DNA of 64,000 bases from Pomphorhynchus laevis (GCA_012934845.2 WNNJ02003526.1:186001-250000), one strand, 5' to 3'. Counted from the first letter of the stretch, positions 20,783-31,341 are shown. Numbers and translations are program-made. The notes: generated by a model from the sequence alone, not told the origin.

Positions 20783-21584
20783 ATAATCGATTTATGTTTT
20801 GGTAAAAATACGCGACGGCTGATATTTATGCCGGCAATGTAGGACGAGGTTGCTAATAGCATTGTGATGAGGACTTCCTTTCTCTGACTGTATGTCAAAA
20901 GCTGACAGACCCTAGTGGACAGTGTCGCATGGAATTTGGAGGTTCCCGGGAGTGGCTCCCAGGAGTTAAGGATATCTGTAACAGATAAGTCCCAACTCCT
21001 GGAGTTACATCAAGGCGGGATTGGTTGGGGTGATTGAGTGGCTCCATAATTATGTAGGGATAGCAACTCCTCTAAAACTTTATCAAAGCCTATACTACCA
21101 ATCTAGCCTAATGCCCTATCCTTCAAAAATACGAACTTCACTTTTTTGAATATCTTCAAAAAAGAAGACTGAGGAGGGTTAAGGTGATCAATGCTCGCCC
21201 AATCCTTCCCCAGCTTGAACCCATATCTAGTGCTCCAGTATTCATTCGAGAGGGCCTGTATAGCGGAAACAGAGAGATTAGGAAGGCGTAGCATTTTAGC
21301 TAGGACCTTGAGTTTTGCTGGAGTGGGATTGTATGTGCGACCTTTATAGGTAGTCGATAGTATCGCGGTAGCTTGCGAAGAGAGGTAGGTATTAAATTCG
21401 GTCAAACTCTCATTTCCAATTCTGGTGTGAGTTGGATAGCAGACTGGAAGAACGCCACTCTGATATGATCAAAGTGAAACCTCCTTCGAAGCAACGTATC
21501 TTCCTCTATCCTTTAGCGAATTGGGTCATGAGAGGTGGCCAGTTGTTGGCGCGAATGCTCTGCTCAGATGGGTTTCAACAACCA

Positions 21585-22228
21585 CATATTATGAAGCAGT
21601 AATATATCGAGGAGAGAATTTGTTGTTGAGCATTGAAAGGTAAAGGAGGGTGGTTTGTGAATAAGATAGTTGTTCCTTGCTATGCGGAGTGCTGCATTAA
21701 TCCAACGACCAGTTTTGTCGTTGAAGTCATCAAGTAACATGTCATAGCCACTACCTAAAATACGATCCAGGAGGTCACGGTTCTTGTGAATCTCCTCTAG
21801 ACTTATGTAGATATTGGCTATACTGATGCATTTCCCGTTTTTACAAAGTGATATAGCTAAGCAACACAGGGCTGGACAAGAGTAGTTTAACATGAGGGAA
21901 CTTATTACTGCTCACATGGAGAAGTAATAAGTCGACGAGTGAATTCGTTGATGTGCAATGAAAGGTGAGAGACGGTGGTTTGTAAATAAAATAATCGTTC
22001 CTGGCTCTGCGGAGTGCTGCATTAATCCAATGACCAGTTCTGTCGTTGAAATCACTAAGTACCATGTCATAGCCGCTATCAATAATCCTATCCAGGAGGT
22101 CACGGTTCTTGTGAATCTCCCCTGGACGGATATAGACATTGGCTAGACTGAGGCATTTACCGTTCTTACACAGTGAATCTACTAAACAATACAGGGCTGG
22201 ACAAGAATAGTTGAGTAGAAGGGACGAT
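21585..22228 (-). pseudogene. LINE endonuclease with internal duplication
   Basis: Two homologous segments, 21585-21900 and 21913-22228 (offset about 328 bp), each encode the same part of an APE-type endonuclease: NYSCPALxCL...SLCKNGKCxSxANxYI, IHKNRDLLDRI, then SGYDMxLxDFND (the GDFN-like motif) and KPPSxTFxCxxTNSLxDxLLL. The 5' segment (open at 21841-22254) is better preserved than the 3' one (21564-21893). A third copy of the region lies inverted at 23960-24296. Confidence 0.75.
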
Positions 22229-22806
22229 CTTAAGGAACATTTAACTAGGGTCAAGAGTCCTTGAGATGAAGAGGAGTGATGAGGTTATGTACGGAGTATA
22301 GTCGAAATAAATGTGCTTAGGGATGAATCGAGTAATGTACTGGGGGAAAGGATAGACCGCGTCTCCTGAAGGACTATAACATCTGCATCTCTACCAGATG
22401 AAAGTCTAAGGGCAGAAGCACCTCCGAGTTCCACTAAAGGATATACAGTGAAAAAGGATCTTAATTACTTTGCATTGTGTTAAGCTAGCTGGATTGAGAT
22501 ACTTACACCTAGTCCGAACCGGAGGTGAGAAAGTTGCCCTCCTTACACCCAGTTGAACAAGTTCGAGCCACTTGCCCATGGGCGATATCTTCATTTCTCT
22601 TCTTGTTTCAGGCGGTAAATTCCACGCATTTCCCATTTGTGGACTCTCAAGTGGGCGACTGAGTTCGTGCATGAACGTCTTTTCGAAAATTTTATGATTG
22701 AGGGCGCTGGCTAAAATGTGGCGAGTGATTGTAGCGTCACAAGTGCGTTTTTTATCAGCGTCTTACGACCGAAAAATCTTGTGATTGTGATTACGACCGA
22801 AAAATC

Positions 22807-22848
22807 ATGCTGATTGTACCGCTGGAATCAGCAGTACAATCAGCATGT
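22807..22848. repeat. perfect 14-bp inverted repeat
   Basis: CATGCTGATTGTAC (22807-22820) and GTACAATCAGCATG (22835-22848) around a 14-nt loop. Nearby AACGACCGAAAAATC-type and CTGCTGGAATC repeats (22760-22862) suggest local duplication between ORF1 and ORF2 of the LINE. Confidence 0.8.
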
Positions 22849-22929
22849 ACTGCTGGAATCTTGTAGTCTAATGAGAACTTCTTGCTCGAAGGACCCAGAT
22901 GTATCTTTTAATATACTTTAAACAACTTA

Positions 22930-23560
22930 CATTTCCGAGACAATGCCGGATGTTATTGGCCACAGTTCTTGCAGCAGGCTACTTCACGGCATGGTTGGGT
23001 GTGTTCTTCATCTGTTGAACCACAAACTCCACAGGATTTCGCTAAGGAGCAAGAGTAGTTCCAGTGCCCTCATGCGTGGCAACTGTTGCAGTGAGGGTAA
23101 GTTAGATTGTTAAACTCAATAACCGTAAAAAGCAAGTTATAACCCTTGAATGGGTTGCATCCTGATTTCTCGAGGAATAATACATTTTCCTCGGATGTCG
23201 TTGCAAAAGCAATGGGAAGGGGGATGTCTCCCTTCTACTTGATAAAACGGATATTTGTATGTTTATAAACTGATTCAAGTGTTTTAATATCATCGGACTC
23301 AATCTCCGGAATGATATTGTTGATTTTAACGGTATCCCGAATTGGCTGATATTTTATTGTGGCCTTATGAGCCAGATATTTGTGGGCGAATGTGATGAAT
23401 TCTTCGGCAAGGCTGAAGGCCGTAATGTAGATTTGATAGCTGTTACCTTGAATTTTAGATGAGTTTAAAATAACTCGATTCTTATAGCCATTAAGGAACT
23501 CACACGGAAATCTGCGAAATAGTTCTGTTTAGCAATCTGAACAATTGGTGTTAGGGACAC
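22930..23560 (-). pseudogene. LINE ORF1 with three zinc knuckles
   Basis: Read on the minus strand in one main frame with stops: KNRVILNSSKIQGNSYQIY, then IPLPIAFATTSEENVLFLEK, then three Cys/His knuckles, CNSCHAxGHWNYSC (C-x2-C-x4-H-x4-C), CGVCGSTDEEHTQPC and CKNCGQ. This is the ORF1 nucleic-acid-binding protein of I/Jockey/R1-type LINEs. The order ORF1 then endonuclease then RT fits that group. At least two in-frame stops. Confidence 0.65.
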
Positions 23561-23640
23561 CAAATTGGATTTCTTTTTAAAAGGAAGAAGCTCAGCAAGC
23601 GCTTCTCCCCGTTAACATGCTTTATTGAAAATTCACTAAC

Positions 23641-23959
23641 CTGCAATAAGTTGCCTTGGAAGTAATACTTTCTACTCCGACGAAACTCAAGGTCCTAACT
23701 CCAGTTTATATACTTACTCCGTAGTCAGCGGGAGGAATGTACGTGTTTACATCGTCGAAGGGAGAATAATTGTTCGATGATTTCATCTTCTTCGCTGCTG
23801 TTTTATCAATATTATTTGCGTTTGTTGAAAGCTTTGATACCTCCGACACACGTTTATTGTCGCAAATTCGTTCAGAAAATGCAATAATTCTGAATTATCT
23901 GACATTGGACCAACATTCTACATTACATTATATACACATTCACGTGTATATATAATGTC
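23641..23959. other. non-coding, no feature seen
   Basis: Stretch between the LINE 5' side and the inverted endonuclease fragment. The 61-residue open stretch at 23770-23955 has no motif. A short CACATTCACGTG-type palindrome lies near 23935. Confidence 0.4.
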
Positions 23960-24296
23960 AAATTCCTTAGACCTTTATTTGGTAGAGATGTAGATGTTAT
24001 AGTCCTTCAGGAGACGCAGTCTATCCGTCTCCCCCAGCACATTACTCGATTTATTCTAAATCAGATTTATTCCCACTCTACTCCGTACATAATCCCACAT
24101 CACTCATCTTGATCTTAAGGAGTCTTGACCTTAGTCAAGTGCTCGTTAATATTCTCCCTCCTATTAAACTATTCATGTCCAGCCATGTCTTGTTTTATAG
24201 TTTCACTCTGTAAGAACAGTAAACACCTCAATATAGCCAATGTCTACATCCGTCCAGGGGATATTCACAAGAACCGTGACCTTCTGGATTGCATAA
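23960..24296 (+). pseudogene. inverted LINE endonuclease fragment
   Basis: Plus-strand copy of the endonuclease N-part of the minus-strand LINE: GRDVDVIVLQETQSI-like sequence (about 23980-24030), then LVKCSL, NYSCPAM, SLCKNSKHLNIANVYIRPGD and IHKNRDLLD (open at 24125-24300). It is cut at 24296 by the 3' end of L2-like LINE copy b. Confidence 0.7.
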
Positions 24297-24331
24297 TTGA
24301 TAATAATACCAATTTATTTAACGTGGCAAAT

Positions 24332-24348
24332 GCGTGCCAGCTGTACGC
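24332..24348 (-). promoter_or_regulatory. L2-like LINE 3' hairpin (copy b)
   Basis: On the minus strand GCGTAC-AGCTG-GCACGC: a stem with one mismatch, at the same place as in the other copies. Confidence 0.55.
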
Positions 24349-24378
24349 TCACATGACTACTACCAAAAAATGATAAAG

Positions 24379-25760
24379 TCAAGCAGATAAATTGTTTAAA
24401 TCGGATAGGATTTGGCGTTTAAAGCACGGCAGGGAAGTTGATTGGCGTATATGAATGGGCAGATGATTCCACGATAGATGAGCAGCCACAACGAAGGAGC
24501 GGAAGCCAAAAGAGGTAGAATAGTTTGGGGTATGTAAAAGAAGGGAATTACATGAACGCAAGGAACAGTAAACAAGACGAGAATTGTCGAGAAATGGAAG
24601 GTTGAGAAATGAAGGGTATGAAAAGTTACAAGGCGGAACGCAACGAGAAGAAGACGAATTTAAACACGACAATAAATTGTAGGCAAATCGAGAGAAGCGA
24701 GATGGTTGTATGTATGATCAAAACGACGAAGACTGAGGAGAATTCGGACGGCTGCGTTGACGATGCGTTGTAGGGGAAGAAGAGTGGATTTGGGTGAGTA
24801 GGAAAGTAGACTAAGACAATAATCGAGTCTAGAAAAAAGGAGAGAAGATATAAGAGTCATGCAAGAAGGGAAATCGATCAATCTACGAACTTGATGGAGG
24901 TTGCGGAGTATCAAGGTAGATGAGCGTACTTTATTTAAAACGAAAGGTTTAAGTGAAAGTCGGTTGTCGAAATGGAAGCCTAGGAAAACGAGATTATCAA
25001 CGATAGGAAGAATTGTAGAATATAATGATACGGATGGAGGTTCGAAGCCGAGGCGTCGAGGTAGGATCCACATAATTTTGGATTTATCAGAATTCCGAGA
25101 ATGGCTAAGGGAAGAAAGATAATTGGAAATTGAGACAAGACAGTCGGAAGCAGAAACACTAAGATCGTGAATACGATAAACAGGCGCATGAGCATAGATG
25201 AGAACGTCATCAGCATATTGCATAACGTGGAAGTTAAATGTACCAGAAATCTAAGACAAATCTCCGAGAAGAAGAGAGAAAAGCATAAGGCCTAATACGG
25301 AGCCTTGTGGAACACCGGACGGGATAGACGAAGTATGGGATAGAGAAGAGTTAGAATGGACGCGAAATGTACGATTTGATAGATATGAAAAAACCATGAT
25401 ACAGTGGGTAAAGAGAAGCCGTAATCATGACGATGGCGATGGAGAAGAATCGAGTGATCGACGATGTAAAAAGCAGACGAATGTGGTTAGAAATGGTAAG
25501 ATAGAGGAGCAGATATTTTTAAGCAAGTGAGTGGGAATTGGGTCAGAAGGAGAGGATTTATTTGCTAATGACAGCAGAACCGAAGAAACTTCATCAGACG
25601 AAACGGGAAGAAGGTGGAATTGCTTTGGGAGGGAAGTATTTAAAGAGAAGAGTGGGTACAAGGGGGCTATGGGTAGTAGGGAAAGTAAATTAGATAGTTT
25701 AGTTTGTAGGCAAGAAGAAAATTCATCAGGATTTATATTACAAGGGGTAAATGATCGTGA
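24379..25760 (-). pseudogene. L2-like LINE RT (copy b)
   Basis: Palm and thumb: GVPQGSVLG (about 25295-25320), MQYADDVLIYAHAPVYRI (25223 downward), NSDKSKIMWILPRRLGF, VFLGFHFDNRLSLKPFV, FSRLDYCLSL, LQRIVNAAVRIL; the C-terminus is read at 24379-24672 (LPIHIRQSTSLPCFKRQI). The catalytic Asp pair and motif B are intact, unlike copy a. Frames change near 24660, 25223 and 25425. Codon use matches copy a, so both belong to one subfamily. Confidence 0.8.
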
Positions 25761-25771
25761 AAGAATTGAGT

Positions 25772-26952
25772 TTAAAATTTTCCAATGAGATTTAAAGTTG
25801 AAAGATGACTCCAGTTACTTTCGCCAAAAGATAGTACGTTTAGTACGTATAAGAATAAGATGCGAACGGCGTAGAGAAAAGTAGGAATCACGAAGATTTG
25901 GAGGGATTGAGTTGGGAGAACGTTTAAGAAAGCGATTATCCACACGAAAAGAGTGACGGAGTCGACGCTTAGAAAGACTACAGTCGGAATCGAACCAAGG
26001 AGCATGGCGCAAGCGCTGCGAACGTCGAAGTCGACTAGGCAGAAGGTTATTGAGGATCGACGTAAGTTCAGAATCAAACAGAATGCAGAGATCATCGGGA
26101 GAGAGATAGTTAAGAGGAAGTGAAAAGAGTGAAGAATTGAGTAAGGCTGTGCAGAGAATAGGGATATCGAGAAGCTTCCAGGGTCGACTTGGTGTGGATA
26201 ATGGTAAAGGCGGAGAAGGAGGATGGGGACGAGTAAGAGTGACAAAGAAATGATCGGACAAACCAGGATCAGTTAATTGACAAGGAGGTATAGTCATTGA
26301 AGCAGTTAGGAACAGCATTGATGTCGAGAGCACCGCCGAGAATATGAGTTGGGCTTGTTGAAAGTAATTTATAGTTTAAATTAGAAAAAAGATTAGTTAA
26401 AGTGATAGAGTCAGAGTCTGTCGGGCGATCAAGACGAATGTTAAAGTCACTGAGAACAAATGAAGGAGTATAAGATAATGAACAGTGAGAAAGATGATCT
26501 ACAAGCTCGCCTAAGAACATACGTGAGGGGGCAGCTGAGCCTGGACGGTATACAATCAAAGTTTCAAGAGGTAAAGGAGTTGATGATCTGCATATTAGCA
26601 ATTCGAAAGTGCAACGAATGTTAGCATTAATTTTACGTAGAGACGTTGCGTGACGAGCAATGACAACAATACCGCAATGGTTAGAAGCAGTAGATGTGGG
26701 AGAGACAATTGGACGAGCTGATTCAACTAAAGAACAACCAGAGCGACATAGACGACGAATAGCAAGATCGTCAGAGTCAGAGTGCCCGGATTCGGTAATG
26801 CAGAGAATATCGATAGATAATTGATCGAAGATATCAAGGAGCAAATCAGCTTTATAAAGAGTTGAGCGAGCATTAAAAAGTCTAAGACGAAAAGTATGTT
26901 CAGGAGCGAGATCGACTAGCAAAAAATACTGGGGGGAGAGACAGGACGCCAT
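25772..26952 (-). pseudogene. L2-like LINE endonuclease and linker (copy b)
   Basis: ORF2 begins with MASCLSPQYF at 26952. APE-type endonuclease motifs: LRLFNARS (NxRS block), SIDILCITESG (Glu of the catalytic centre), CGIVVIAR, LIVYRPGS, FVLSDFNIRLDRP (DFN), GGALDI and, across a frameshift at about 26300, ITDPGLSDHF with the catalytic Asp-His. The linker AxWFDSDCSLSKRRLRHSF follows. All catalytic blocks are present; one frameshift splits the domain. Confidence 0.75.
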
Positions 26953-27372
26953 CGGATTTTTGGCCTCGTGCGTAGGACGTGAAAATTTCCGTTGATTTTA
27001 CGGATTGATAGAGATGACTCATCGTTTGTTTCACGTCGACGTTTCTCAATGCGAGCTAAATTAAGCAGGATTAATGGGCAATATCAGATAGGGGGCGGTC
27101 AGGAAAGATACGACAAGTAGATGAAGTGGTAAGAAGTTAAAAACGTTGGGAGAGTACCGAAGAGGCATGTGAACTATGTCGGAAAACGATTTTTAAGAGT
27201 GGAGGACTGAGATGATTGGATTTAGTGGATTTGTTTAAACGAATAAAGGATACAGGAGCGATATTATTGAAGTGGGATGGGTTATCATCAGGAATAATGG
27301 TTGCTAGGATAGACCTGAAAGCAGATACATCATCATCGAGGCGAGATTATGGAGAATTAGATTCGAAAAGCT

Positions 27373-28367
27373 TTAAGTTTGATATGATAATACAGCGATT
27401 GCGCGAGGGAAAACGATTTCGTGGAAGTGGTGGACGGACAGAGCTGGTAGGAGTCGAGGCAGATGAGCAGATAGAAGTGGAAATGACAAGGGTGCTTGAT
27501 AGAAAATTGATATTGATTGGAACAAGCGTGACAGGAGCGGGGTGTTGAATCGGTTGATCAGAGATGTGACTGGAGATGATTTTGAAGGAAGGATGTAAAT
27601 TATTTGGAAGTGATACGTGGGAGGTAAAGTAATGAGAATTAAGATAGGTTGGGGCATGCGTGAAAGGATTGGAGTGTTGAATCAGTTGATCGGAAATGTT
27701 ACTAGAAATGATTGTGATGGAAGGATGTAGATTATTGGAAATTGATACGTGGGAGGTAGAGTAAGGAGAATTAAGATAGGTTGGAACATGTGTAACATGA
27801 GTAGAGTGATAGATCGGAGATGTTACTGGATATGATTTTTACGGAATGATGTAAATTATTGAGAAGTGATACGGGGAAGGTAGAGTAAGGAGTACGTGAA
27901 GAGAATAAAGAAGTTTGAGATTTATTTAGATTGGGAGATGAATAGAAAATAGGAGGTACGAAATGACAAGCTTTACCGTTAGCATTGTTAGAATGAGGAA
28001 GATGAATAAAAGTTTGGTTCGTAGTTGAACGAGGAGTGTGTGAGAGAGTGGGTTTAATAATGGGATTATAAGATGCGAAGTCAGGTGTTGATGCCAGGGA
28101 AACATCTAAAACAGTATTGGTCTGAGTGGTGGTGTGTGATACAGAAGTAGAGGAGCAGGATAACTGTAATAGTTGTACTGATGTATAAAATCCGCATGTT
28201 AACTGTTTACGTTTATACACTGAGCGGTCGGATATTTTAACACGAACAAGTGTCCATACATCTTTGGAATCGCATCTGACTTCAAAACTGGTATAACCAT
28301 CATTGCATTCCGATGTATAAGATGCTTGATCAGTAATAGGGATTTGAGATTGCGCTTTTCTAGGCAT
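27373..28367 (-). pseudogene. L2-like LINE ORF1
   Basis: Starts MPRKAQSQIPITDQASYTSE at 28367. The first 60 residues hold two Cys (C-x9-C) and a charged region that may be a small binding domain; a Ser/Thr/Pro/Asn-rich region follows with three tandem repeats of about 42 residues (PTYLNS...STSHVS...NNLHPS...IISSNISDQ). I do not recognise a known ORF1 domain. Position directly 5' of the endonuclease supports ORF1; the frame is broken between 27771 and 27657. Confidence 0.5.
27543..27905 (-). repeat. tandem repeat of about 130 bp in LINE ORF1, 3 units
   Basis: GTTGAATCGGTTGATC at 27543, GTTGAATCAGTTGATC at 27676 and a shorter variant at about 27806, each followed by the same GATGTNACTGGA...GTGATACG...GGTAGAGTAA landmarks. 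Units are about 80-85% alike by eye, so the duplication is old. Confidence 0.8.
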
Positions 28368-28412
28368 GACCTTTTATCGAGAGATTGAGCTCAATCCGCG
28401 AGCGTAGCGAGC

Positions 28413-29095
28413 AGAACTGACAGGAATAATCTGGAACTGACAGCAATAATCTGAAACTGACAGGAATAATCTGGAACTGACAGGAATAATCTGGAACTGA
28501 CAGGAATAATCTGGAACTGACAGGAATAATCTGGAACTGACAGGAATAATATGGAACTGACGGGAATAATCTGAAACTGACAGGAATAATCTGGAACTGA
28601 CAGGAATAATCTGGAACTGACAGGAATAATCTGGAACTGACAGGAATAATCTGGAACTGACGGGAATAATCTGAAACTGACAGGAATAATCTGGAACTGA
28701 CAGGAATAATCTGGAACTGACAGGAATAATCTGGAACTGACAGGAATAATCTGGAACTGACAGGAATAATCTGGAACTGACAGGAATAATCTGGAACTGA
28801 CAGGAATAATCTGAAACTGACAGGAATAATCTGAAACTGACAGGAATAATCTGGAACTGACAGGAATAATCTGGAACTGACAGGAATAATCTGGAACTGG
28901 CAGGAATAATCTGGAACTGACAGGAATAATCTGGAACTGACAGGAATAATCTGGAACTGACAGGAATAATCTGAAACTGACAGGAATAATCTGAAACTGA
29001 CAGGAATAATCTGGAACTGACAGGAATAATCTGGAACTGACAGGAATAATCTGGAACTGGCAGGAATAATCTGGAACTGACAGGAATAATCTGGA
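28413..29095. repeat. 20-bp minisatellite, about 34 units
   Basis: Unit CAGGAATAATCTGGAACTGA, with only a few variants (CTGAAACTGA, CGGGAATAAT, ATGGAACTGA, AACTGGCAGG). It begins 46 bp upstream, in LINE sense, of the ORF1 ATG of copy b. Because 20 is not a multiple of 3, three units make 20 codons, and the minus strand stays open for 247 residues; that open frame is a by-product of the repeat. Confidence 0.95.
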
Positions 29096-30360
29096 ATGTA
29101 TGTATATTATATTGTATGTTAATTTATCTCTCAAAATTATTTTAATAAATTATTTCTCTCAAACTTTTTTTAACATAAATTATTATCAAAATAGAAACAT
29201 ATTAGCCTGTCCACTGAGCGGAACTCTTAATGAAAATACAGTCTACGACCAAAGAAATTTGGCTAATATTTTCCATGATTACTTCTCGTTTGATAATGTG
29301 ATTTCTCCAGTCATGTCTCTGGAACGATATATTCTTGATAATGTCATTCTTAATAAAATTGAGGTGCTTAGATAACTAACTAAACTACCACGCTCATTCG
29401 CTGCTGAGCCTGATGACAACCCACCACTCCTTCTCCACGAACTTGCTCCTATAATTGTTAATCATTTATATGCAATTTTCTTTTACTCCATAACCTAAAG
29501 AACAATTCTTGGAGATTACTTTATCCGACTCTTCTATTAGAAGGTCGATCGATGATTGCTTGGCAATTACTGCTGAATTAATCTAACCTGTTAATGATAG
29601 TGTTGGAAAAACTAATATGCATACGCATTAGCAGTCACTAAAATTAAAGTCACTAAAAATTAAACAATTGCCAGCATGGATTCAGACTGGTCGCTCAGCA
29701 GTCACTAATCTAATGATTGTCATAATGAATTGGGCAGATTCTGTTCGGTCTGGCTTCGATATAGATGTTCTTTTCTTTGACCCCAATACAGCATTCGGCA
29801 GGGTCATCCAACCATTCTTGAACAATTAAAATTAAGTGGAATTCAGGCAAAATTGTGAGGTGGATTGAAGAATTTTTGCGTAGACGAAAAATCGCAGTAA
29901 AAATTGACAATGAACTGTTCAACAGTAAATGTCTCAGATGTGGTTTCCTTAGGGTTTTGTAATTAGGTCATTACCGTTAAATATGCATATAAAAGACCTT
30001 CAGAATTTAATATCTAGTAACTGCACTATTTATGCAGATATCCGAATTTGAGATCTAGTAACTGCATTTTCTATGCAGATGACTTGAAAATCTAGGGAAG
30101 TTCAGTAAGCGCTGAGGATTATTATCGTTTACAGGAGGATGTGAACCTTATAACTTAATGGCGGCAATCTCCTGGATTAGTCCTAAATAGAGATAAATAT
30201 AAACATATACATATTGGACAGAGAAATAATGTATCGTCTTACGCAATAGATAACTGCCCTATTGAACAAGTACCTCAGTTCTCTGATCTAGTCGTAGCGA
30301 GGGGCAATTGTCTTGGAACTAATTCTTGTTCAAATTATCACCAGTAAATGTAGGCGGATG

Positions 30361-30383
30361 CTGGGTCTTCTTAGAAGACCCAG
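30361..30383. repeat. near-perfect palindrome
   Basis: CTGGGTCTTCT-T-AGAAGACCCAG: 11-bp arms around one base, about 55 bp before the foldback element. Confidence 0.85.
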
Positions 30384-30489
30384 TGTTTTAGTGGAACATC
30401 GCTAACTATAATAATATTTAATATAATAATAAATTAATTAAAATGCAAAAGTTAGTCAGATCAAAGGCTGAATTAGTTATTATATATTG

Positions 30490-30529
30490 CCAAAGCTTTC
30501 GCCACGTTACGGATTCGTCAGTGGCTCAA
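30490..30529 (-). ncRNA. hammerhead-like core, left arm
   Basis: On the minus strand: GAGCCA, CTGACGA, a short hairpin CC...GG, GAAA, GCTT, TGGC. CTGANGA and GAAA are the two invariant hammerhead blocks; GCCA/TGGC could be stem I. Deviations: one extra A after CTGACGA and an almost absent stem III. Cleavage is unproven. Confidence 0.35.
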
Positions 30530-30652
30530 TGTAAGAATTTATAATAACCAAGACAATTTAAAGAATTGTAAGAATTTTTGACACATTTTAAGAATTTATA
30601 ATAACCAAGACAATTTAAAAAATTGTCTTGGTTATTATAAATTCTTACAATG

Positions 30653-30691
30653 AGCCACTGACGAAGCCATAACGCGGCGAAAACTTTGGCA
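30653..30691 (+). ncRNA. hammerhead-like core, right arm
   Basis: GAGCCA, CTGACGA, then AGCC-ATAACGC-GGC as stem II (3 bp), GAAA, ACTT, TGGC. The stem II arm changes relative to the left arm (GCC/GGC here, UCC/GGC there). Same deviations as the left copy. Minimal type I hammerheads with tiny stem III are known from Penelope-like elements and animal retrozymes; membership here is inference. Confidence 0.35.
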
Positions 30692-31341
30692 ATATATATA
30701 ATAACTAACCCTGCATTTGATCTGATAAACTTTTGCATTTTAACAACATGTAGCTAAGAGATAAGCGGATATTTAATTCGAAAGGCAAACTGGATAAACT
30801 CAGCTTTCGATTAGCTTACTCTGCGTTTTTATTGCCACACATGACATACGCTTCACTGGATATCCATCCTCAGTTTCGGACAACAATCGTCATATATGAC
30901 AGTATTTTAGGCAAGGCTACATATCTAGTTCATTCACTAAGGCCATTCCATTTACAGACAGGTTTACTAAATTAAACGTTGTTTTAGTTGAACGATCTTT
31001 TGAGACGGCTGATTTAGTATTTGTGTGGAGATTTCTAATATGCCAAAGTAACCGGTGCCGGCACTTGTTCCCCTCAGATCGATTAACAAATTACGAGGTC
31101 AAAAATTAAACGACAACTAATGAAAAAGAAAAAATGGACAACTATAGTACACCGTGTTAGCAAATTGTGGAACAGCCTTCCAGACTCAACGATTCAAGTG
31201 CAACAATCGACGAATTTAAACGGAATATTAAATTTTTGACTTAATTTCACTATTTAATTTATTATAATCCTGCTTTTATGATCCTAAGTGCCTTCAGCTG
31301 TTGTACAAAATAATAATCACGACTATATATAATCATTCGAC

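Larger units (their letters stand above)
19850..23640 (-). mobile_element. I/Jockey/R1-like LINE
   Basis: Minus-strand element with ORF1 carrying zinc knuckles (about 22930-23560), an APE-type endonuclease partly duplicated (21564-22400), a poorly preserved linker (20800-21500) and an RT (20022-20782 plus thumb at about 19850-20030). Higher GC than the PLE neighbourhood. ORF2 is interrupted many times. The 3' end is unclear; the open stretch at 19654-19971 overlaps the thumb in a different frame and is not claimed as a gene. Confidence 0.7.
24297..28400 (-). mobile_element. L2-like LINE, copy b (longest copy)
   Basis: Minus strand, about 4.1 kb: ORF1 (27373-28367), endonuclease (26269-26952), linker (25772-26333), RT (24379-25760), 3' UTR with hairpin (24332-24348) and a TAATAATACC-type tail at 24297-24310. 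It lies inside an older LINE fragment. It is the only L2-like copy with ORF1 and the complete endonuclease. Several frameshifts interrupt ORF2, but many segments are long and open, so it is younger than the PLE copies. Confidence 0.85.
30439..30744. mobile_element. 306-bp foldback element
   Basis: Two arms of about 125 bp are inverted copies, starting TTAAAATGCAAAAG (30439) and ending CTTTTGCATTTTAA (30744), with a short asymmetric centre that includes a third partial copy of AAGAATTTATAATAACCAAG. The arms are roughly 88% alike by eye. Terminal TTAA on both sides could be a target duplication of the piggyBac type, but it may equally be part of the arms. No ORF. It interrupts LINE fragment H, so it is a mobile insertion, either a MITE-like foldback or a retrozyme-like dimer in inverted form. 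Confidence 0.65.
29180..31300 (+). mobile_element. CR1/Jockey-like LINE fragment H
   Basis: Decayed RT without its endonuclease. Seen: WIQTGRSAVTNLMIVMNWAD (about 29677-29737, RT fingers), IDVLFFDPNTAFGRVIQP (motif A, catalytic Asp changed in context), FYADDLKI (about 30070-30093, motif C), SPGLVLNRDKYKHIHIGQRN (motif D), and a thumb end at about 30755-31230 (LSFRLAYSAFLLPHMTYASL, RVSKLWNSLPDSTIQ). The foldback element at 30439-30744 sits between motif E and the thumb. Many stops; an old copy. Confidence 0.6.

Noticed and set aside
24901-25122. 73-residue open frame antisense to the L2-like LINE RT (and its twin at 3504-3725)
   Set aside because: Shadow of the conserved RT on the other strand; conserved only because the RT is.
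28413-29095. CRISPR-like array
   Set aside because: Units are directly adjacent 20-bp repeats without unique spacers, in animal DNA.
28391-29134. 247-residue open frame on the minus strand
   Set aside because: It is the 20-bp minisatellite read through; three repeat units give a 20-residue period and all units lack stops, so the frame is a by-product.
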